The notes under the pieces: model-generated
Told to the model about the DNA's origin: nothing
Databases searched by the model: none
The model's input: the letters and a program-made list of their open reading frames with translations, nothing else
Assembly: GCA_902768105.1 (NCBI GenBank)
Contig: CACXJZ010000003.1
Location: forward strand, 1-64,000
Origin: an uncultured Prevotellaceae bacterium
GTDB lineage: Bacteria > Bacteroidota > Bacteroidia > Bacteroidales > Bacteroidaceae
DNA length: 64,000 nt
Direction of reading: 5' to 3'
Part shown: piece after piece, positions 16,784-25,763 of the stretch
Layout of the letters: the number at the start of each line of letters is the position of its first letter
Numbering within the stretch: the stretch's first letter is position 1
Program-made: the position numbers and the translations under genes

Positions 16784-16810
16784 CGGTATGCTTCTGTGTA
16801 AAGCATACCG
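16784..16810 (-). terminator. Intrinsic terminator after the DUF1573 gene
   Basis: A 10-bp perfect stem cggtatgctt/aagcataccg with a short loop. It is followed on the minus strand by attttcgtttc, a modest T-rich tail. Confidence 0.7.
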
Positions 16811-16846
16811 ATTCCTTATAGGATAGCTGTCTTGTTGCCTGTCGCG

Positions 16847-17230
16847 TTACTTGTCCTCCGTCATGTCGCCTTCAATGTAGAGACGCACCATCTCTGTCTT
16901 GGCGTTCGAACGTATGGTAATCGACTTCTTGAAGTGACCAGGAAACTTGCCGGCACCGTTGTAAGTAACCTTGATTTCACCACTCTCACCAGGCTGGATG
17001 GGAGTCTTTGTGTATTCGGGCACCGTACAACCGCAGCTTGCAACTGCCTGATTGATAACCAGAGCCTTGTCGCCGACGTTTGTAAAAGTAAACACGCAGG
17101 TAACCTTCGGGCTTTTCTCGGAGAAAGAACCGAAGTTATGTGTCAGTTTGTCAAACTTGATGTCTGCCTGTGCGCTTGCGAAAGCAATTCCGCAAACCAG
17201 CATCAGGGTCATAAGTATCAGCTTTTTCAT
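16847..17230 (-). CDS. DUF1573 domain exported protein
   Basis: A 127-residue periplasmic or cell-surface protein with signal peptide MKKLILMTLMLVCGIAFASA. A single Ig-like DUF1573 domain follows: HNFGSFSEKSPKVTCVFTFTN, then the family hallmark ASCGCTVPEY, and PGESGEIKVTYN. DUF1573 proteins are abundant in Bacteroidota and of unknown function. The start at 17230 is preceded by TACTTTTG at 17276-17283. It is a single-gene unit that ends at the hairpin at 16784-16810. Confidence 0.85.
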   Translation of the reverse strand: MKKLILMTLMLVCGIAFASAQADIKFDKLTHNFGSFSEKSPKVTCVFTFTNVGDKALVINQAVASCGCTVPEYTKTPIQPGESGEIKVTYNGAGKFPGHFKKSITIRSNAKTEMVRLYIEGDMTEDK

Positions 17231-17353
17231 ATCCTTAATTTTTATAATGTTCGTTAATATGACGTTTTCGACGTGCAAAAGTAAATTTATTTTTCCATTT
17301 TTGTGTATATTTTGCTTCGTTTTTTCATTTATTTAATATATATCCAAATAAAA

Positions 17354-17385
17354 TTTGGTATTTTGCTCACTTAATCGTACCTTTG
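17354..17385 (+). promoter_or_regulatory. Promoter of aspS
   Basis: TTTG at 17354-17357, a 20-base spacer and TACCTTTG at 17378-17385. Transcription would begin near 17392, which supports the ATG at 17417 over a TTG at 17396. Confidence 0.75.
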
Positions 17386-17416
17386 CACCTCAGAATTGAA
17401 AAAAATAATATATAAT

Positions 17417-19177
17417 ATGTATAGAAGTAAGACATGTGGTGAGCTTCGACTCACAGATGCAGGCAGCGTGGTAACGTTGGCCGGATGGGTACAGCGCTCA
17501 CGTAAAATGGGCGGAATGACGTTCGTCGATTTGCGTGACCGTTATGGTATAACACAGTTGGTATTTAACGAGGCTGTTGATGCAGCGCTCTGCGAACAGG
17601 CGAATAAATTAGGACGCGAGTGGTGCGTTCAGGTCAAGGGTACTGTGAACGAACGCGAGAGCAAGAACAAGAACTTGCCGACAGGCGAGATAGAGGTGAT
17701 TGCCTCGGAACTCAACGTGCTGAGTGAGAGCCAAACGCCACCCTTTATCATTGAGGACAATACAGACGGTGGTGACGATTTGCGCATGAAGTATCGCTAC
17801 CTGGACCTGCGACGCAACTGTGTTCGCAAGAACCTGGAGCTACGCCACCGCATGACCATTCTCATCCGTAACTTCCTCGACAACTTGAACTTCATTGAGG
17901 TGGAGACACCTATCCTGATAGGCTCGACGCCGGAGGGTGCACGCGACTTCGTGGTGCCCTCGCGTATGAATCCCGGTCAGTTCTATGCGCTGCCTCAGAG
18001 TCCGCAGACGCTGAAGCAGCTACTGATGGTCAGTGGATTTGATCGATACTTCCAGATAGCCAAGTGCTTCCGTGACGAGGACTTGCGTGCCGACCGTCAG
18101 CCGGAGTTTACGCAGATTGACTGTGAGATGTCGTTTGCCGATCAGGAAGACGTATTGGAGATATTTGAAGAGTTGGCCCGTCACCTGTTCAAGGAGGTGC
18201 GTGGTGTGGAACTACCTAAGTTACAGCGTATGACGTGGCATGAGGCCATGCGTCGTTTCGGTAGCGACAAGCCCGACCTGCGCTTTGGTATGGAGTTTGT
18301 GGAGCTGATGGATGTGCTGAAGGGCACGGGCACGTTCCCCGTATTCAATGAGGCAGAGTACATTGGCGGTATCGTGGTTCCCGGCTGTGCTGACTACACC
18401 CGTAAGCAGCTTGACCAGCTGACCGACTTCGTGAAGCGTCCGCAGGTAGGCGCCAAGGGCCTCGTCTATGTGAAGTTCAATGCCGATGGTACTGTGAAGT
18501 CGAGCATCGATAAGTTCTATGAGCCGGAGGTGTGGACGAAGTTGAAGGAGGTGACTGGTGCCAAGGATGGTGACCTTGTGCTCATTATGAGTGGTGACAA
18601 GGCCAACAAGACTCGTACGCAGCTTTGCACCCTGCGTCTGGAGATGGGTGACCGTCTCGGACTGAGGGACAAGGACAAGTTCGAGTGCCTGTGGATTGTT
18701 GATTTCCCGCTCTTCGAGTGGAGCGACGAGGAGCAGCGTCTAATGGCCACGCACCATCCGTTCACGCTGCCGAACCTCGACGATATTCCCTTGCTGGATA
18801 CGGCTCCTGAGAAAGTCCGTGCCGTGGCCTACGACTTCGTCTGCAACGGCATTGAAGTGGGCGGTGGTTCACTGCGTATCCACGATGGCAAGCTGCAGGA
18901 GAAGATGTTCGAGATTCTGGGCTTCACACCCGAAAGGGCAATGGCTCAGTTCGGATTCCTCATCAATGCCTTCAAGTACGGTGCACCGCCTCATGCCGGC
19001 CTGGCCTTTGGTCTTGACCGCTTCGTGAGCATCATGGCAGGACTGGACAGCATCCGTGATTGCATTGCCTTCCCGAAGAACAATTCTGGTCGTGATGTTA
19101 TGCTGGATGCCCCAGGCGAACTGGACCCGAAACAGCTGGAAGAACTGCAACTTAAGGTTGACTTAAATCAAGAATAG
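17417..19177 (+). CDS. aspS: Aspartyl-tRNA synthetase (bacterial type)
   Basis: Charges tRNA-Asp with aspartate. The 586-residue length and the GAD insertion domain (about residues 280-420) mark the bacterial-type enzyme. In order: the OB-fold anticodon-binding domain ([20 protein letters not shown]), class II motif 1 (FIEVETPIL), motif 2 ([18 protein letters not shown]) and motif 3 ([13 protein letters not shown]). Start at 17417 ([10 protein letters not shown]) as supported by the promoter. It is a single gene, 129 bp ahead of the H1-like gene, which has its own promoter box. Confidence 0.97.
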   Translation: MYRSKTCGELRLTDAGSVVTLAGWVQRSRKMGGMTFVDLRDRYGITQLVFNEAVDAALCEQANKLGREWCVQVKGTVNERESKNKNLPTGEIEVIASELNVLSESQTPPFIIEDNTDGGDDLRMKYRYLDLRRNCVRKNLELRHRMTILIRNFLDNLNFIEVETPILIGSTPEGARDFVVPSRMNPGQFYALPQSPQTLKQLLMVSGFDRYFQIAKCFRDEDLRADRQPEFTQIDCEMSFADQEDVLEIFEELARHLFKEVRGVELPKLQRMTWHEAMRRFGSDKPDLRFGMEFVELMDVLKGTGTFPVFNEAEYIGGIVVPGCADYTRKQLDQLTDFVKRPQVGAKGLVYVKFNADGTVKSSIDKFYEPEVWTKLKEVTGAKDGDLVLIMSGDKANKTRTQLCTLRLEMGDRLGLRDKDKFECLWIVDFPLFEWSDEEQRLMATHHPFTLPNLDDIPLLDTAPEKVRAVAYDFVCNGIEVGGGSLRIHDGKLQEKMFEILGFTPERAMAQFGFLINAFKYGAPPHAGLAFGLDRFVSIMAGLDSIRDCIAFPKNNSGRDVMLDAPGELDPKQLEELQLKVDLNQE

Positions 19178-19306
19178 TGTGGTTTTTTATAAAAACAGCT
19201 TATAATCAGATACTTAATGTGAGGAAAAGATTTATCTTTGCAGTGTGAAATTTGAGAGAATAAATTCAACACAATTTCAAAACGTGTAAATAATATTAAA
19301 AAAACT

Positions 19307-19612
19307 ATGGCAGAAAAGAAAACAACAACAAAGAAGGTTGCAGCTCCCAAGGCAGCTGCTGAGCCTAAGAAGGCACCTGTGAAGAAGGCTGCAGCTCCTA
19401 AGAAGGCAGCTTCTATCGTACTGAACGCTGAGAACGCTGGTTTCAAGGCAGGAGATGTTTATCAGGCACTGGCAGCAGCTGGTAAGGCACTGACCGTTAA
19501 GGAGATTGCTAAGGCTGCAAAGATTAGCGAGGAGGAGACTCTGCTCGGTATGGGATGGCTCTTCAAAGAGGGCAAGATTGCTGAGGCTGAGGCTAAGATT
19601 ACTTTGGCTTAA
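19307..19612 (+). CDS. Histone-H1-like N-terminus joined to a winged-helix domain
   Basis: A 101-residue basic protein. Residues 1-38 are a Lys/Ala/Pro tail with repeated PKKA and APKKAA units like bacterial H1-like chromatin proteins. Residues 39-101 form a compact winged-helix domain (KAGDVYQALAAAGKALTVKE, AAKISEEETLLGMGWLFKEG) that resembles DUF2582. DNA binding and a nucleoid role are inferred from composition. It has its own TATCTTTG box at 19233-19240 and a strong terminator at 19635, so it is a short, probably well-expressed unit. The codon choice (aaggct, gcagct) is very uniform. Confidence 0.75.
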   Translation: MAEKKTTTKKVAAPKAAAEPKKAPVKKAAAPKKAASIVLNAENAGFKAGDVYQALAAAGKALTVKEIAKAAKISEEETLLGMGWLFKEGKIAEAEAKITLA

Positions 19613-19634
19613 TCCGCAAGAACCAAATAAAAGG

Positions 19635-19671
19635 AGGCTGGTAGCGCTTGTGTCTTACCAGCCTTTTTTTT
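19635..19671 (+). terminator. Strong intrinsic terminator
   Basis: A 9-bp perfect stem aggctggta/taccagcct followed by an 8-base T run. It ends the H1-like gene. Confidence 0.88.
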
Positions 19672-19713
19672 CGCTCACTTCCACCTCCTTATTTCTAATC
19701 CCTAAACCCTCGT

Positions 19714-20064
19714 ATGACCTACGAACAACAGATTCTGAATATTCTCACAGAGGCAGGCGAACGTGGTATCAGCGTTCAGTCTATTGCCCGCCATGTGTAT
19801 AATCTGAATCGCACGTTGTTCTATACACCAAACCTGGAGGAAATACACTCCTTCGTTCAGCAATACCTTTTACGTAACAGCAAATCTGACCTTTCACTTA
19901 TAGAATCAACAGGTCGGCGAGGCTTTTACCGACTGAACACACAGGGGTCTGCTGATGCCCGCCAGCTCATGCTCCACTTCCGTGAAGAGCAAGAAGAAGC
20001 AGAGGCTTCTGAAGAGAAGCCTCTGCAAGATATGTCTTTGGATTTATTTGATGGATTGATATAG
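19714..20064 (+). CDS. Unknown protein with a winged-helix-like N-terminus
   Basis: A 116-residue soluble protein of no recognised family. The first 90 residues read as a small helical DNA-binding-like fold (QQILNILTEAGERGISVQSI, then a wing-like IESTGRRGFYRLN). An acidic linker and tail follow (EEQEEAEASEEKPLQDMSLD). It could be a DNA-binding or chaperone-like adaptor. No clear promoter is visible; it starts 50 bp after the terminator of the H1-like gene. Its 3' end overlaps the convergent glycosyltransferase by 21 bp, at the boundary of the glycan locus. Confidence 0.65.
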   Translation: MTYEQQILNILTEAGERGISVQSIARHVYNLNRTLFYTPNLEEIHSFVQQYLLRNSKSDLSLIESTGRRGFYRLNTQGSADARQLMLHFREEQEEAEASEEKPLQDMSLDLFDGLI

Positions 20065-21159
20065 GCTCAGCAGGTTCTCTGCAGTCTTTCGCCATGAGAA
20101 GAGCTTGGCACGCTCTAATCCGATTTCTCTTTTCTGTTGGTAGAAAGCGGGGTCAGTCTCCAATCGTAGCATCATGTCACAAATCTCACTGCTACTTTCC
20201 GGATTGATAAGAATAGCATCAGGTCCTCCGATTTCAGGCATCGATGACGTGTTGCTGGTGATGACGGGAACTCCGCAGGCCATAGCCTCTAACAGCGGAA
20301 TGCCGAAGCTTTCGCGCAGTGAGGTGTATAGGAAGCCAAATGCATAATTATATATATAAGGTAAATCTTTGTTGACGATATACCCTGGCATTACGATATT
20401 CTCGCGGATGTTTTCTATATTGTTGCGTTCGATAATGCCGTTCAGATAGTCTTTGTCAAGGTCAGCCATCAGGAGCTTGCGTTTCTTTTCCGACTTCTGC
20501 AAGTATTGGGAGTAGGCAATCAGTGTCCGCTCGGTATTTTTCTTGGGGTCAGTATTGCCCAGGAAGAAGAAATAGCCTGGTTCAGGGATGTACTTCTTAT
20601 AGATGCAGTCCTTGTCGTCTGTGGGACGGAACCAGTCGTTGTAGCCGTTGTATATCATGGCCATACGTTCTCGGGAAATATGTAGCTTGCTGATGATATT
20701 CTCCATCTCGAAATTTGAGACGGTGATAATGCGGCAGCATTTGTGCAGGATACGTGGCACGTCCCAACGACGGTAGAACCATCCTAGGTTCTGATAGAGT
20801 GAGTGGTTTTGCTTGTCGCGCGGCTCCAGGAAAATAATGTCGTGCAGGGTGAGGACCAGTGGTATGTTGCACCAGATAGGAGCTGTATTACTGGTACAGT
20901 GCAACAGTTCCACGTTGTACTTTTTAGCAGCACGGGGTAAGGCCCACTGCTCCCAAAGCGGGTAGGAGGGACACTTCAACTCAATGACATGCAAATTACC
21001 TGAACTCTCTACACAACGGTCCTCCCCAGGCTTTACAAAAACGAAATACTCGTTCTCGGAATCCATTTGCTGGAGTTCTTTTATTTCCTGTAGCACAACA
21101 TAGTCCATGCCGTGCTTGTTCTTTCGGAATATTCGTTGGGCTTCAATACCTATTTTCAT
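20044..21159 (-). CDS. Glycosyltransferase family 4 (GT-B fold)
   Basis: A 371-residue cytosolic or membrane-associated sugar transferase. The N-terminal half starts [20 protein letters not shown] and contains [13 protein letters not shown]. The C-terminal nucleotide-sugar domain has [12 protein letters not shown] and the EX7E-type motif [20 protein letters not shown]. These are typical of GT4 mannosyl- or glucosyl-like transferases; donor and acceptor are unknown. It overlaps the acyltransferase upstream by 4 bp (ATGA), so it is the last gene of the operon GT4-gtrA-acyltransferase-GT4 as read on the minus strand. Confidence 0.88.
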   Translation of the reverse strand: MKIGIEAQRIFRKNKHGMDYVVLQEIKELQQMDSENEYFVFVKPGEDRCVESSGNLHVIELKCPSYPLWEQWALPRAAKKYNVELLHCTSNTAPIWCNIPLVLTLHDIIFLEPRDKQNHSLYQNLGWFYRRWDVPRILHKCCRIITVSNFEMENIISKLHISRERMAMIYNGYNDWFRPTDDKDCIYKKYIPEPGYFFFLGNTDPKKNTERTLIAYSQYLQKSEKKRKLLMADLDKDYLNGIIERNNIENIRENIVMPGYIVNKDLPYIYNYAFGFLYTSLRESFGIPLLEAMACGVPVITSNTSSMPEIGGPDAILINPESSSEICDMMLRLETDPAFYQQKREIGLERAKLFSWRKTAENLLSLYQSIK

Positions 21160-21770
21160 AGAGACTTGGGGTTAGGGGTTAACGTTTTGATGACTTTCGC
21201 AGGAACACCGCCAACAACGGTGTTGTCGGGTACGTCCTTCGTCACGACTGCACCTGCAGCTACAACAACGTGACGACCAATGGTTACGCCTGGCAGGATG
21301 ACTGCATTGGCTCCAATCCATACATCATCGCTAATTGTGACCTGTTTGGTAGAAACGCCCTGTTCGTCGATGCGTTTATCGGTTTCTGCAAAGTTATGGT
21401 TAAGTGCCGTTACCGTGATGCCCTGCGCCAAGTTAACATGGCTGCCAATGGTAACAGGACCAATGACGGTGCAGTGAATACCAATACGCGTATGGTCACC
21501 AATGATGACATTGCCCACGGCATTGTTGATGCAGCAAAAGGACTCCACAACACTCCGGCGACCCAGTGAGAATTTCCGGTAGGGTGGGGTATCCATCCGC
21601 ACGCTACAATATATTTTTGAACCGCGTCCGCGCTTCTGGTACAGTGGCGCTATTAGGCGGATGTACCATCGTGGCCTTGCGTCGCGCTGGTTCATGATGA
21701 GGTAATCCAGAAACCTCTTCAGCATCGGGCTTCCTTTTAAACTTTTCCGTAGTTCTTCTTGATCTTTCAT
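21156..21770 (-). CDS. Hexapeptide-repeat acyltransferase
   Basis: A 204-residue left-handed beta-helix acyltransferase, likely an O-acetyltransferase that decorates the glycan. Hexapeptide repeats run from residue 90 onward ([40 protein letters not shown]). They include the active-site loop ALNHNFAE with the catalytic His, and end at [13 protein letters not shown]. The start at 21770 is preceded by a -7 box TACCTTTG at 21776-21783, so the message is nearly leaderless. The last residues (TPNPKSL) come from ccccaa-type repeats. It overlaps the next GT4 by 4 bp. Confidence 0.85.
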   Translation of the reverse strand: MKDQEELRKSLKGSPMLKRFLDYLIMNQRDARPRWYIRLIAPLYQKRGRGSKIYCSVRMDTPPYRKFSLGRRSVVESFCCINNAVGNVIIGDHTRIGIHCTVIGPVTIGSHVNLAQGITVTALNHNFAETDKRIDEQGVSTKQVTISDDVWIGANAVILPGVTIGRHVVVAAGAVVTKDVPDNTVVGGVPAKVIKTLTPNPKSL

Positions 21771-21820
21771 GCGGTCAAAGGTACGACTATTTATTGTTAC
21801 TTCCAAATATTTCGTGGATT

Positions 21821-22186
21821 TTATCTTTTAACGAAGAAACGCACAAGTAGGAAATTCAAGGGCACACAGACCATATACATGGGTATTGGAGCCCATTCTT
21901 TAGGCACCCCGAGCCAGATGAAGGAACTGAGACTGATTACTTGTAGTCCCCAGTTGACAAGGTGGCTGAAGGCAAACCCACCGGCATTCTTCGTGGTTGC
22001 CTTGACACGGAAAGTAAAATGTGTTGTCATGATATAGTTACAGCAGAAACTGATGATGTAGCCGATAGTCAGGGCAATACGCTCGTCCATGTAGGGTAGC
22101 AGTAGGTAATAGATGGCGTACTGCATCAGTGTTGATATGACGCCAACGATGCCAAAGCGTATAAGTTCTTTCAGTTTCTCATTCAT
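21821..22186 (-). CDS. GtrA family membrane protein
   Basis: A 121-residue protein with four hydrophobic helices. The signature [20 protein letters not shown] appears at the N-terminus and [13 protein letters not shown] in the second helix pair. GtrA-type proteins are associated with flipping lipid-linked sugars or with glycosylation of surface polymers. Its start overlaps the GT4 stop upstream by 4 bp, so the two are translationally coupled. This suggests the pair modifies a lipid-linked sugar. No companion GtrB-like polyprenyl-phosphate glycosyltransferase is obvious beside it. Confidence 0.88.
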   Translation of the reverse strand: MNEKLKELIRFGIVGVISTLMQYAIYYLLLPYMDERIALTIGYIISFCCNYIMTTHFTFRVKATTKNAGGFAFSHLVNWGLQVISLSSFIWLGVPKEWAPIPMYMVCVPLNFLLVRFFVKR

Positions 22187-23340
22187 GACTCAATAAGTTC
22201 CTTCCATTGTTTGATGATGTTTGATACGGCAAATGTCTCTTTGCGCCTGAGGGCTTCTTGCGACTTCTCCTGCCAGTTCAGGTGTGTCGCTTCTTCTAAG
22301 CATTGCGCCAGCTGGCTGACATTCCCGTTCTCAAAGTATAGGCCGAAGTCGTCCATGATTTCCTTGCTGGTGGGTAAGTCAGATGACACGACGGGCAGTC
22401 CGTGAGCCATTGCCTCAACGATGACCAGACCAAATCCTTCCCAGCGTGAGCTGAGTACATAGACCTGCCCCTCTGTATAATACTTCTGAATATTCTTGGT
22501 AAAGGGGTGAATCATGATACGGCTCTCAAGTCCGTACTTGGAAATCATCTGGCGGTAAACAGCTTCCTCTGGTCCTTCGCCAACGATGTCGAGTGTCCAG
22601 TCCTGATTCTTTTGTGTGAAGATGTGAAAGGCCTCTATCAACAGGTCGAATCCCTTGTGTAGGTACGATAAGCGACCGACGGCCAGGAACTTATGTGATG
22701 TGCCCTCGGAGGGCTTGCCTGGTTCGAGTGTCAAGGGGTTGTATATGACGTAGGTGGGGAAAGGGTACTTCGCAGCATCAAAGCGCGAGAGTACGATTGT
22801 GGCGTCAAGCTTTGCCAACTGATACTCATAGTGACGGCTCAGCTCAGGACCAATATAAAGAGAATCCTTGCCGAAAAGTGCCTCGTAGGAGTTGTGAATC
22901 CAGCCGATGAGTTTACAACCTTTCAGCTGTTTTCTGCATGATGCCAGTCGTACGGCTAATGGAGCATGGTCGCCTATGATGACATCATAGTTTCCTTGTA
23001 GCAGTTCTGCAGTCAGTGCATCACGATTCTCTGACGGAAACGAGCTGTGGGCATAGAGCTCCGAGGTATATTGTGTTTGCGGGAGCACTTTCCGATAGAG
23101 GTAACTGTAGGCCTTGCATATTGCCTCCTTAGCAGTTCCGACCTTAGGATAACTGAAGAAACGGTAATGAATATTGGCTTCCTCCAGTCCATAGAGCGAT
23201 GTGTCCTTGGCCGACGGATGATCCAGTGTGATGATGGTCACGTCATAGTCCTTGGCCAGCTCTTTGGCAATGACAGCTGTCACACGCTGCACACCGCCAA
23301 TGGTAAAAATGGAGTCCATGAGAATGCCAATTCGTTTCAT
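22183..23340 (-). CDS. Glycosyltransferase family 4 (GT-B fold)
   Basis: A 385-residue glycosyltransferase. The N-terminus MKRIGILMDSIFTIGGVQRV holds the GG-x-QR acceptor loop typical of GT4. Later motifs are AVGRLSYLHKGFDLLIEAF and SRWEGFGLVIVEAMAHGLPV. The start at 23340 (rather than 23400) follows a TAATTTTG box at 23370-23377. It is the first gene of a four-gene minus-strand operon (GT4, gtrA, acyltransferase, GT4). The acyltransferase also has its own promoter box. The sugar is unknown. Confidence 0.88.
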   Translation of the reverse strand: MKRIGILMDSIFTIGGVQRVTAVIAKELAKDYDVTIITLDHPSAKDTSLYGLEEANIHYRFFSYPKVGTAKEAICKAYSYLYRKVLPQTQYTSELYAHSSFPSENRDALTAELLQGNYDVIIGDHAPLAVRLASCRKQLKGCKLIGWIHNSYEALFGKDSLYIGPELSRHYEYQLAKLDATIVLSRFDAAKYPFPTYVIYNPLTLEPGKPSEGTSHKFLAVGRLSYLHKGFDLLIEAFHIFTQKNQDWTLDIVGEGPEEAVYRQMISKYGLESRIMIHPFTKNIQKYYTEGQVYVLSSRWEGFGLVIVEAMAHGLPVVSSDLPTSKEIMDDFGLYFENGNVSQLAQCLEEATHLNWQEKSQEALRRKETFAVSNIIKQWKELIES

Positions 23341-23369
23341 AGGAGAATGTATATAACAGTAATTCTTCG

Positions 23370-23438
23370 CAAAATTAATAAATTCTTGCAATATAACCAA
23401 GACTTTTTTTGATTATTAAAAAAATATGTTTATCTTTG
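23370..23438. promoter_or_regulatory. Divergent promoters of the first glycan-locus divide
   Basis: Minus strand: TAATTTTG at 23370-23377 with a TTGG-like element near 23397-23400. Plus strand: TTTG at 23408-23411, a 19-base spacer and TATCTTTG at 23431-23438. The two promoters lie back to back and do not overlap, unlike the later divides at 26.7, 29.0 and 32.0 kb. Confidence 0.65.
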
Positions 23439-23458
23439 CATGTGTAAATGAATGCTCT

Positions 23459-24604
23459 ATGAAGATACTTTTCCTTACATATCATGGATTTGGTGAAGCC
23501 AGCGGCATCAGTAAGAAAATGCTTGCCCAGATAAAAGGCCTTCGTCAGAATGGTCATGAAGTGCATGTGTGTTCCTATGCGAGAACCAAGGATGGCGACT
23601 GTTGTCGTTTCGTCGATGATGAGGTTATACGGAATTATGGACGTGGTGCTATTGCTGGCATACGTCAGCGTATGAGCTATGGCTGTATTGCCGACTATTG
23701 TATCTCGAACGGCATAGAACTTGTCTATTCACGCAATTATCAAAATGCCTCCCCTTGGCTAATCAGCCTGTTCTCACGATTGAGCAAAGCCAGCATCCAC
23801 AGCGTGCAGGAAATACCCACCTATCCGTATGACGAGGAGTTCAAGGGTTATCCGTTAGATAAAAAGTTGGGCTTGTTTATCGACCAGCTGTTCCGTAACC
23901 GTATGGCGAAGCAGATGGATGCTATTGTTACGTTTTCTGATGCCAAGGAGATTTTCGGCCAGCGAACCATCAATATCAGCAACGGCGTTGACTTGGATGT
24001 CATTCCGTTGCATAAGCCAGTGACAAACCCCGATAACGAGATACATGTCATTGCAGTTGCAGAGGTGCATACATGGCATGGGTTTGACCGTTTCATTCAC
24101 GGACTGGGTGAATACTATCAGAAGAGTCCGCAGAAGAAGGTCTTTTTCCACATCGTTGGTCCTGTGTGGGACCCTGAAATGAACGGCTCGTCACGAGCTC
24201 CTGGCTTTGCTACCTATATCAAGAAATATGGCATTCAGGATTATGTCGTGTTTCATGGATCCCTTTATGGAGACAAACTGAACGATGTCTTCAACCAGTG
24301 TTGCTTTGCTGTTGGCAGTTTGGCCCGCCATCGTAGTGGCATTACCCATATCAAGACTTTGAAGAACAGGGAATATGCCTGTCGTGGCATTCCCTTTATC
24401 TACTCGGAGTGTGACAGTGATTTCGACCATCAGTCATATATCATGAAGGCGCCTGCAGACGAAACACCTATTGACATCTCTCAGGTGTTGGAATTCATCG
24501 ACAGTCATCACTTTGTTCCTGCTGATATTCGTAAGACGGTGGAGCATCTGTCCTGGAAAGAACAGATGAAGCAAGTCGTTAACCAGATAAGAATTAATAA
24601 ATAG
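23459..24604 (+). CDS. Glycosyltransferase, GT4-like
   Basis: A 381-residue GT-B-fold protein. The N-terminus MKILFLTYHGFGEASGISKK, the middle ISNGVDLDVIPLHKP and AVAEVHTWHGFDRFIHGLGE resemble GT4. The usual EX7E motif is weak: the corresponding stretch reads SLARHRSGITHIKTLKNREY, with ACRGIPFIYSE after it. It may therefore be a divergent or specialised member. The start at 23459 follows TATCTTTG at 23431-23438; the ORF can be read from 23426, but that would be inside the promoter. A second GT4 gene follows after 10 bp. Confidence 0.8.
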   Translation: MKILFLTYHGFGEASGISKKMLAQIKGLRQNGHEVHVCSYARTKDGDCCRFVDDEVIRNYGRGAIAGIRQRMSYGCIADYCISNGIELVYSRNYQNASPWLISLFSRLSKASIHSVQEIPTYPYDEEFKGYPLDKKLGLFIDQLFRNRMAKQMDAIVTFSDAKEIFGQRTINISNGVDLDVIPLHKPVTNPDNEIHVIAVAEVHTWHGFDRFIHGLGEYYQKSPQKKVFFHIVGPVWDPEMNGSSRAPGFATYIKKYGIQDYVVFHGSLYGDKLNDVFNQCCFAVGSLARHRSGITHIKTLKNREYACRGIPFIYSECDSDFDHQSYIMKAPADETPIDISQVLEFIDSHHFVPADIRKTVEHLSWKEQMKQVVNQIRINK

Positions 24605-24614
24605 TACAAGCGTT

Positions 24615-25763
24615 ATGAAAGTTGTTTATGTCATAGACTCATTGGCAAATAAGGGAGGTGCGGAACGCATCATTCTCAACAAGATGGAATACATGGCCAC
24701 TCATTTCGGCTATGATATGTCCATCATAGCCTGCTACCAGAATGAGCAGACACCAAACTTCTATCCGGTTCCTGAACAGATAACCCAGTATAAGTTGGCC
24801 GTTCCTTACTATTCACAATACAAGTACCACTATCCCTATCGTTTGTTGTTGAAACGACGCTTAAGACATCAGTTCTGTAAGAGGGTGAAAGAAACGGTAC
24901 AGGCCATTGACCCGGACATCCTGATTGGCGTCAGCTATTTCGGTGCAGACGTCGTTACGAGCATTCCGTGTCGCGCTAAGAAGCTTGTGGAGGTACATGA
25001 GCCACGTCCGTTTACCTTGTCTAATTATGGACTATGTCGAGGACGCCTGTCTAACTGGTACATGAAACATTTTCGTGACTGGTATTTCAAAAGGGTGGAA
25101 GCTCAGGCTGACTTGGTGGTGACACTGACACCTGGCGATGCCCATGAGTGGCGTAAGGCAAAAAGGGTTCTGGTGATACCCAATTTTACCGTGATGCCCG
25201 TTGAACGTGTAAGTGACGTAAGCGCCAAGCGTGTTATTGCTGCCGGCCGCCTGGAGTGGGTAAAGGGCTATGACCGTTTGATTCCTGCATGGAAAATCGT
25301 GTCGGATAAACATCCTGACTGGCATCTTGATATCTTTGGCTTGGGCATGAGAGAGCAGGACTTGAAACAACAGCAGGAAAGTCTTGGATTACAGGAACGT
25401 ATGACCATTCATCCCGCTACGTCAGCCATTGGAAAGGAGTATAGCGCAAGCTCCATCTTTGCATTGTCTTCTCGTTTTGAAGGCTTTGGACTTGTCCTGC
25501 TGGAAGCCATGCAATGTGGCCTTCCTTGTGTGGCTTATGATTGCCCCTTCGGACCGGCTGCTATCGTCAAAGACGGTCAGAATGGTTTTCTGGTTCCCGA
25601 AGGCGATATTGAGCAGCTGGCAGAGAAGCTTCTGGTCCTGATTGAGGACGACGATATGCGTCGGCGCTTTTCCAAGGCAGCCGTTGAACATTCCAAGAAA
25701 TTCACGGCCGACGAGATCATGCTTCAATGGAAGCAGTTATTTGAAGAGTTGACGAACGCGTAA
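24615..25763 (+). CDS. Glycosyltransferase family 4, paralogue 1 of 3
   Basis: A 382-residue GT4 enzyme with the opening VIDSLANKGGAERIILNKME. It has the nucleotide-sugar domain AAGRLEWVKGYDRLIPAWKI and the EX7E-type motif SRFEGFGLVLLEAMQCGLPC. It is clearly paralogous to the genes at 26857 and 29086, which share the GGAER start, the PYYxQYxYxYPxRL segment and the SRFEGFGLVLLEAM motif. It follows the previous glycosyltransferase by 10 bp. The 3' end overlaps the convergent GINT1-like gene by 27 bp. Confidence 0.9.
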   Translation: MKVVYVIDSLANKGGAERIILNKMEYMATHFGYDMSIIACYQNEQTPNFYPVPEQITQYKLAVPYYSQYKYHYPYRLLLKRRLRHQFCKRVKETVQAIDPDILIGVSYFGADVVTSIPCRAKKLVEVHEPRPFTLSNYGLCRGRLSNWYMKHFRDWYFKRVEAQADLVVTLTPGDAHEWRKAKRVLVIPNFTVMPVERVSDVSAKRVIAAGRLEWVKGYDRLIPAWKIVSDKHPDWHLDIFGLGMREQDLKQQQESLGLQERMTIHPATSAIGKEYSASSIFALSSRFEGFGLVLLEAMQCGLPCVAYDCPFGPAAIVKDGQNGFLVPEGDIEQLAEKLLVLIEDDDMRRRFSKAAVEHSKKFTADEIMLQWKQLFEELTNA

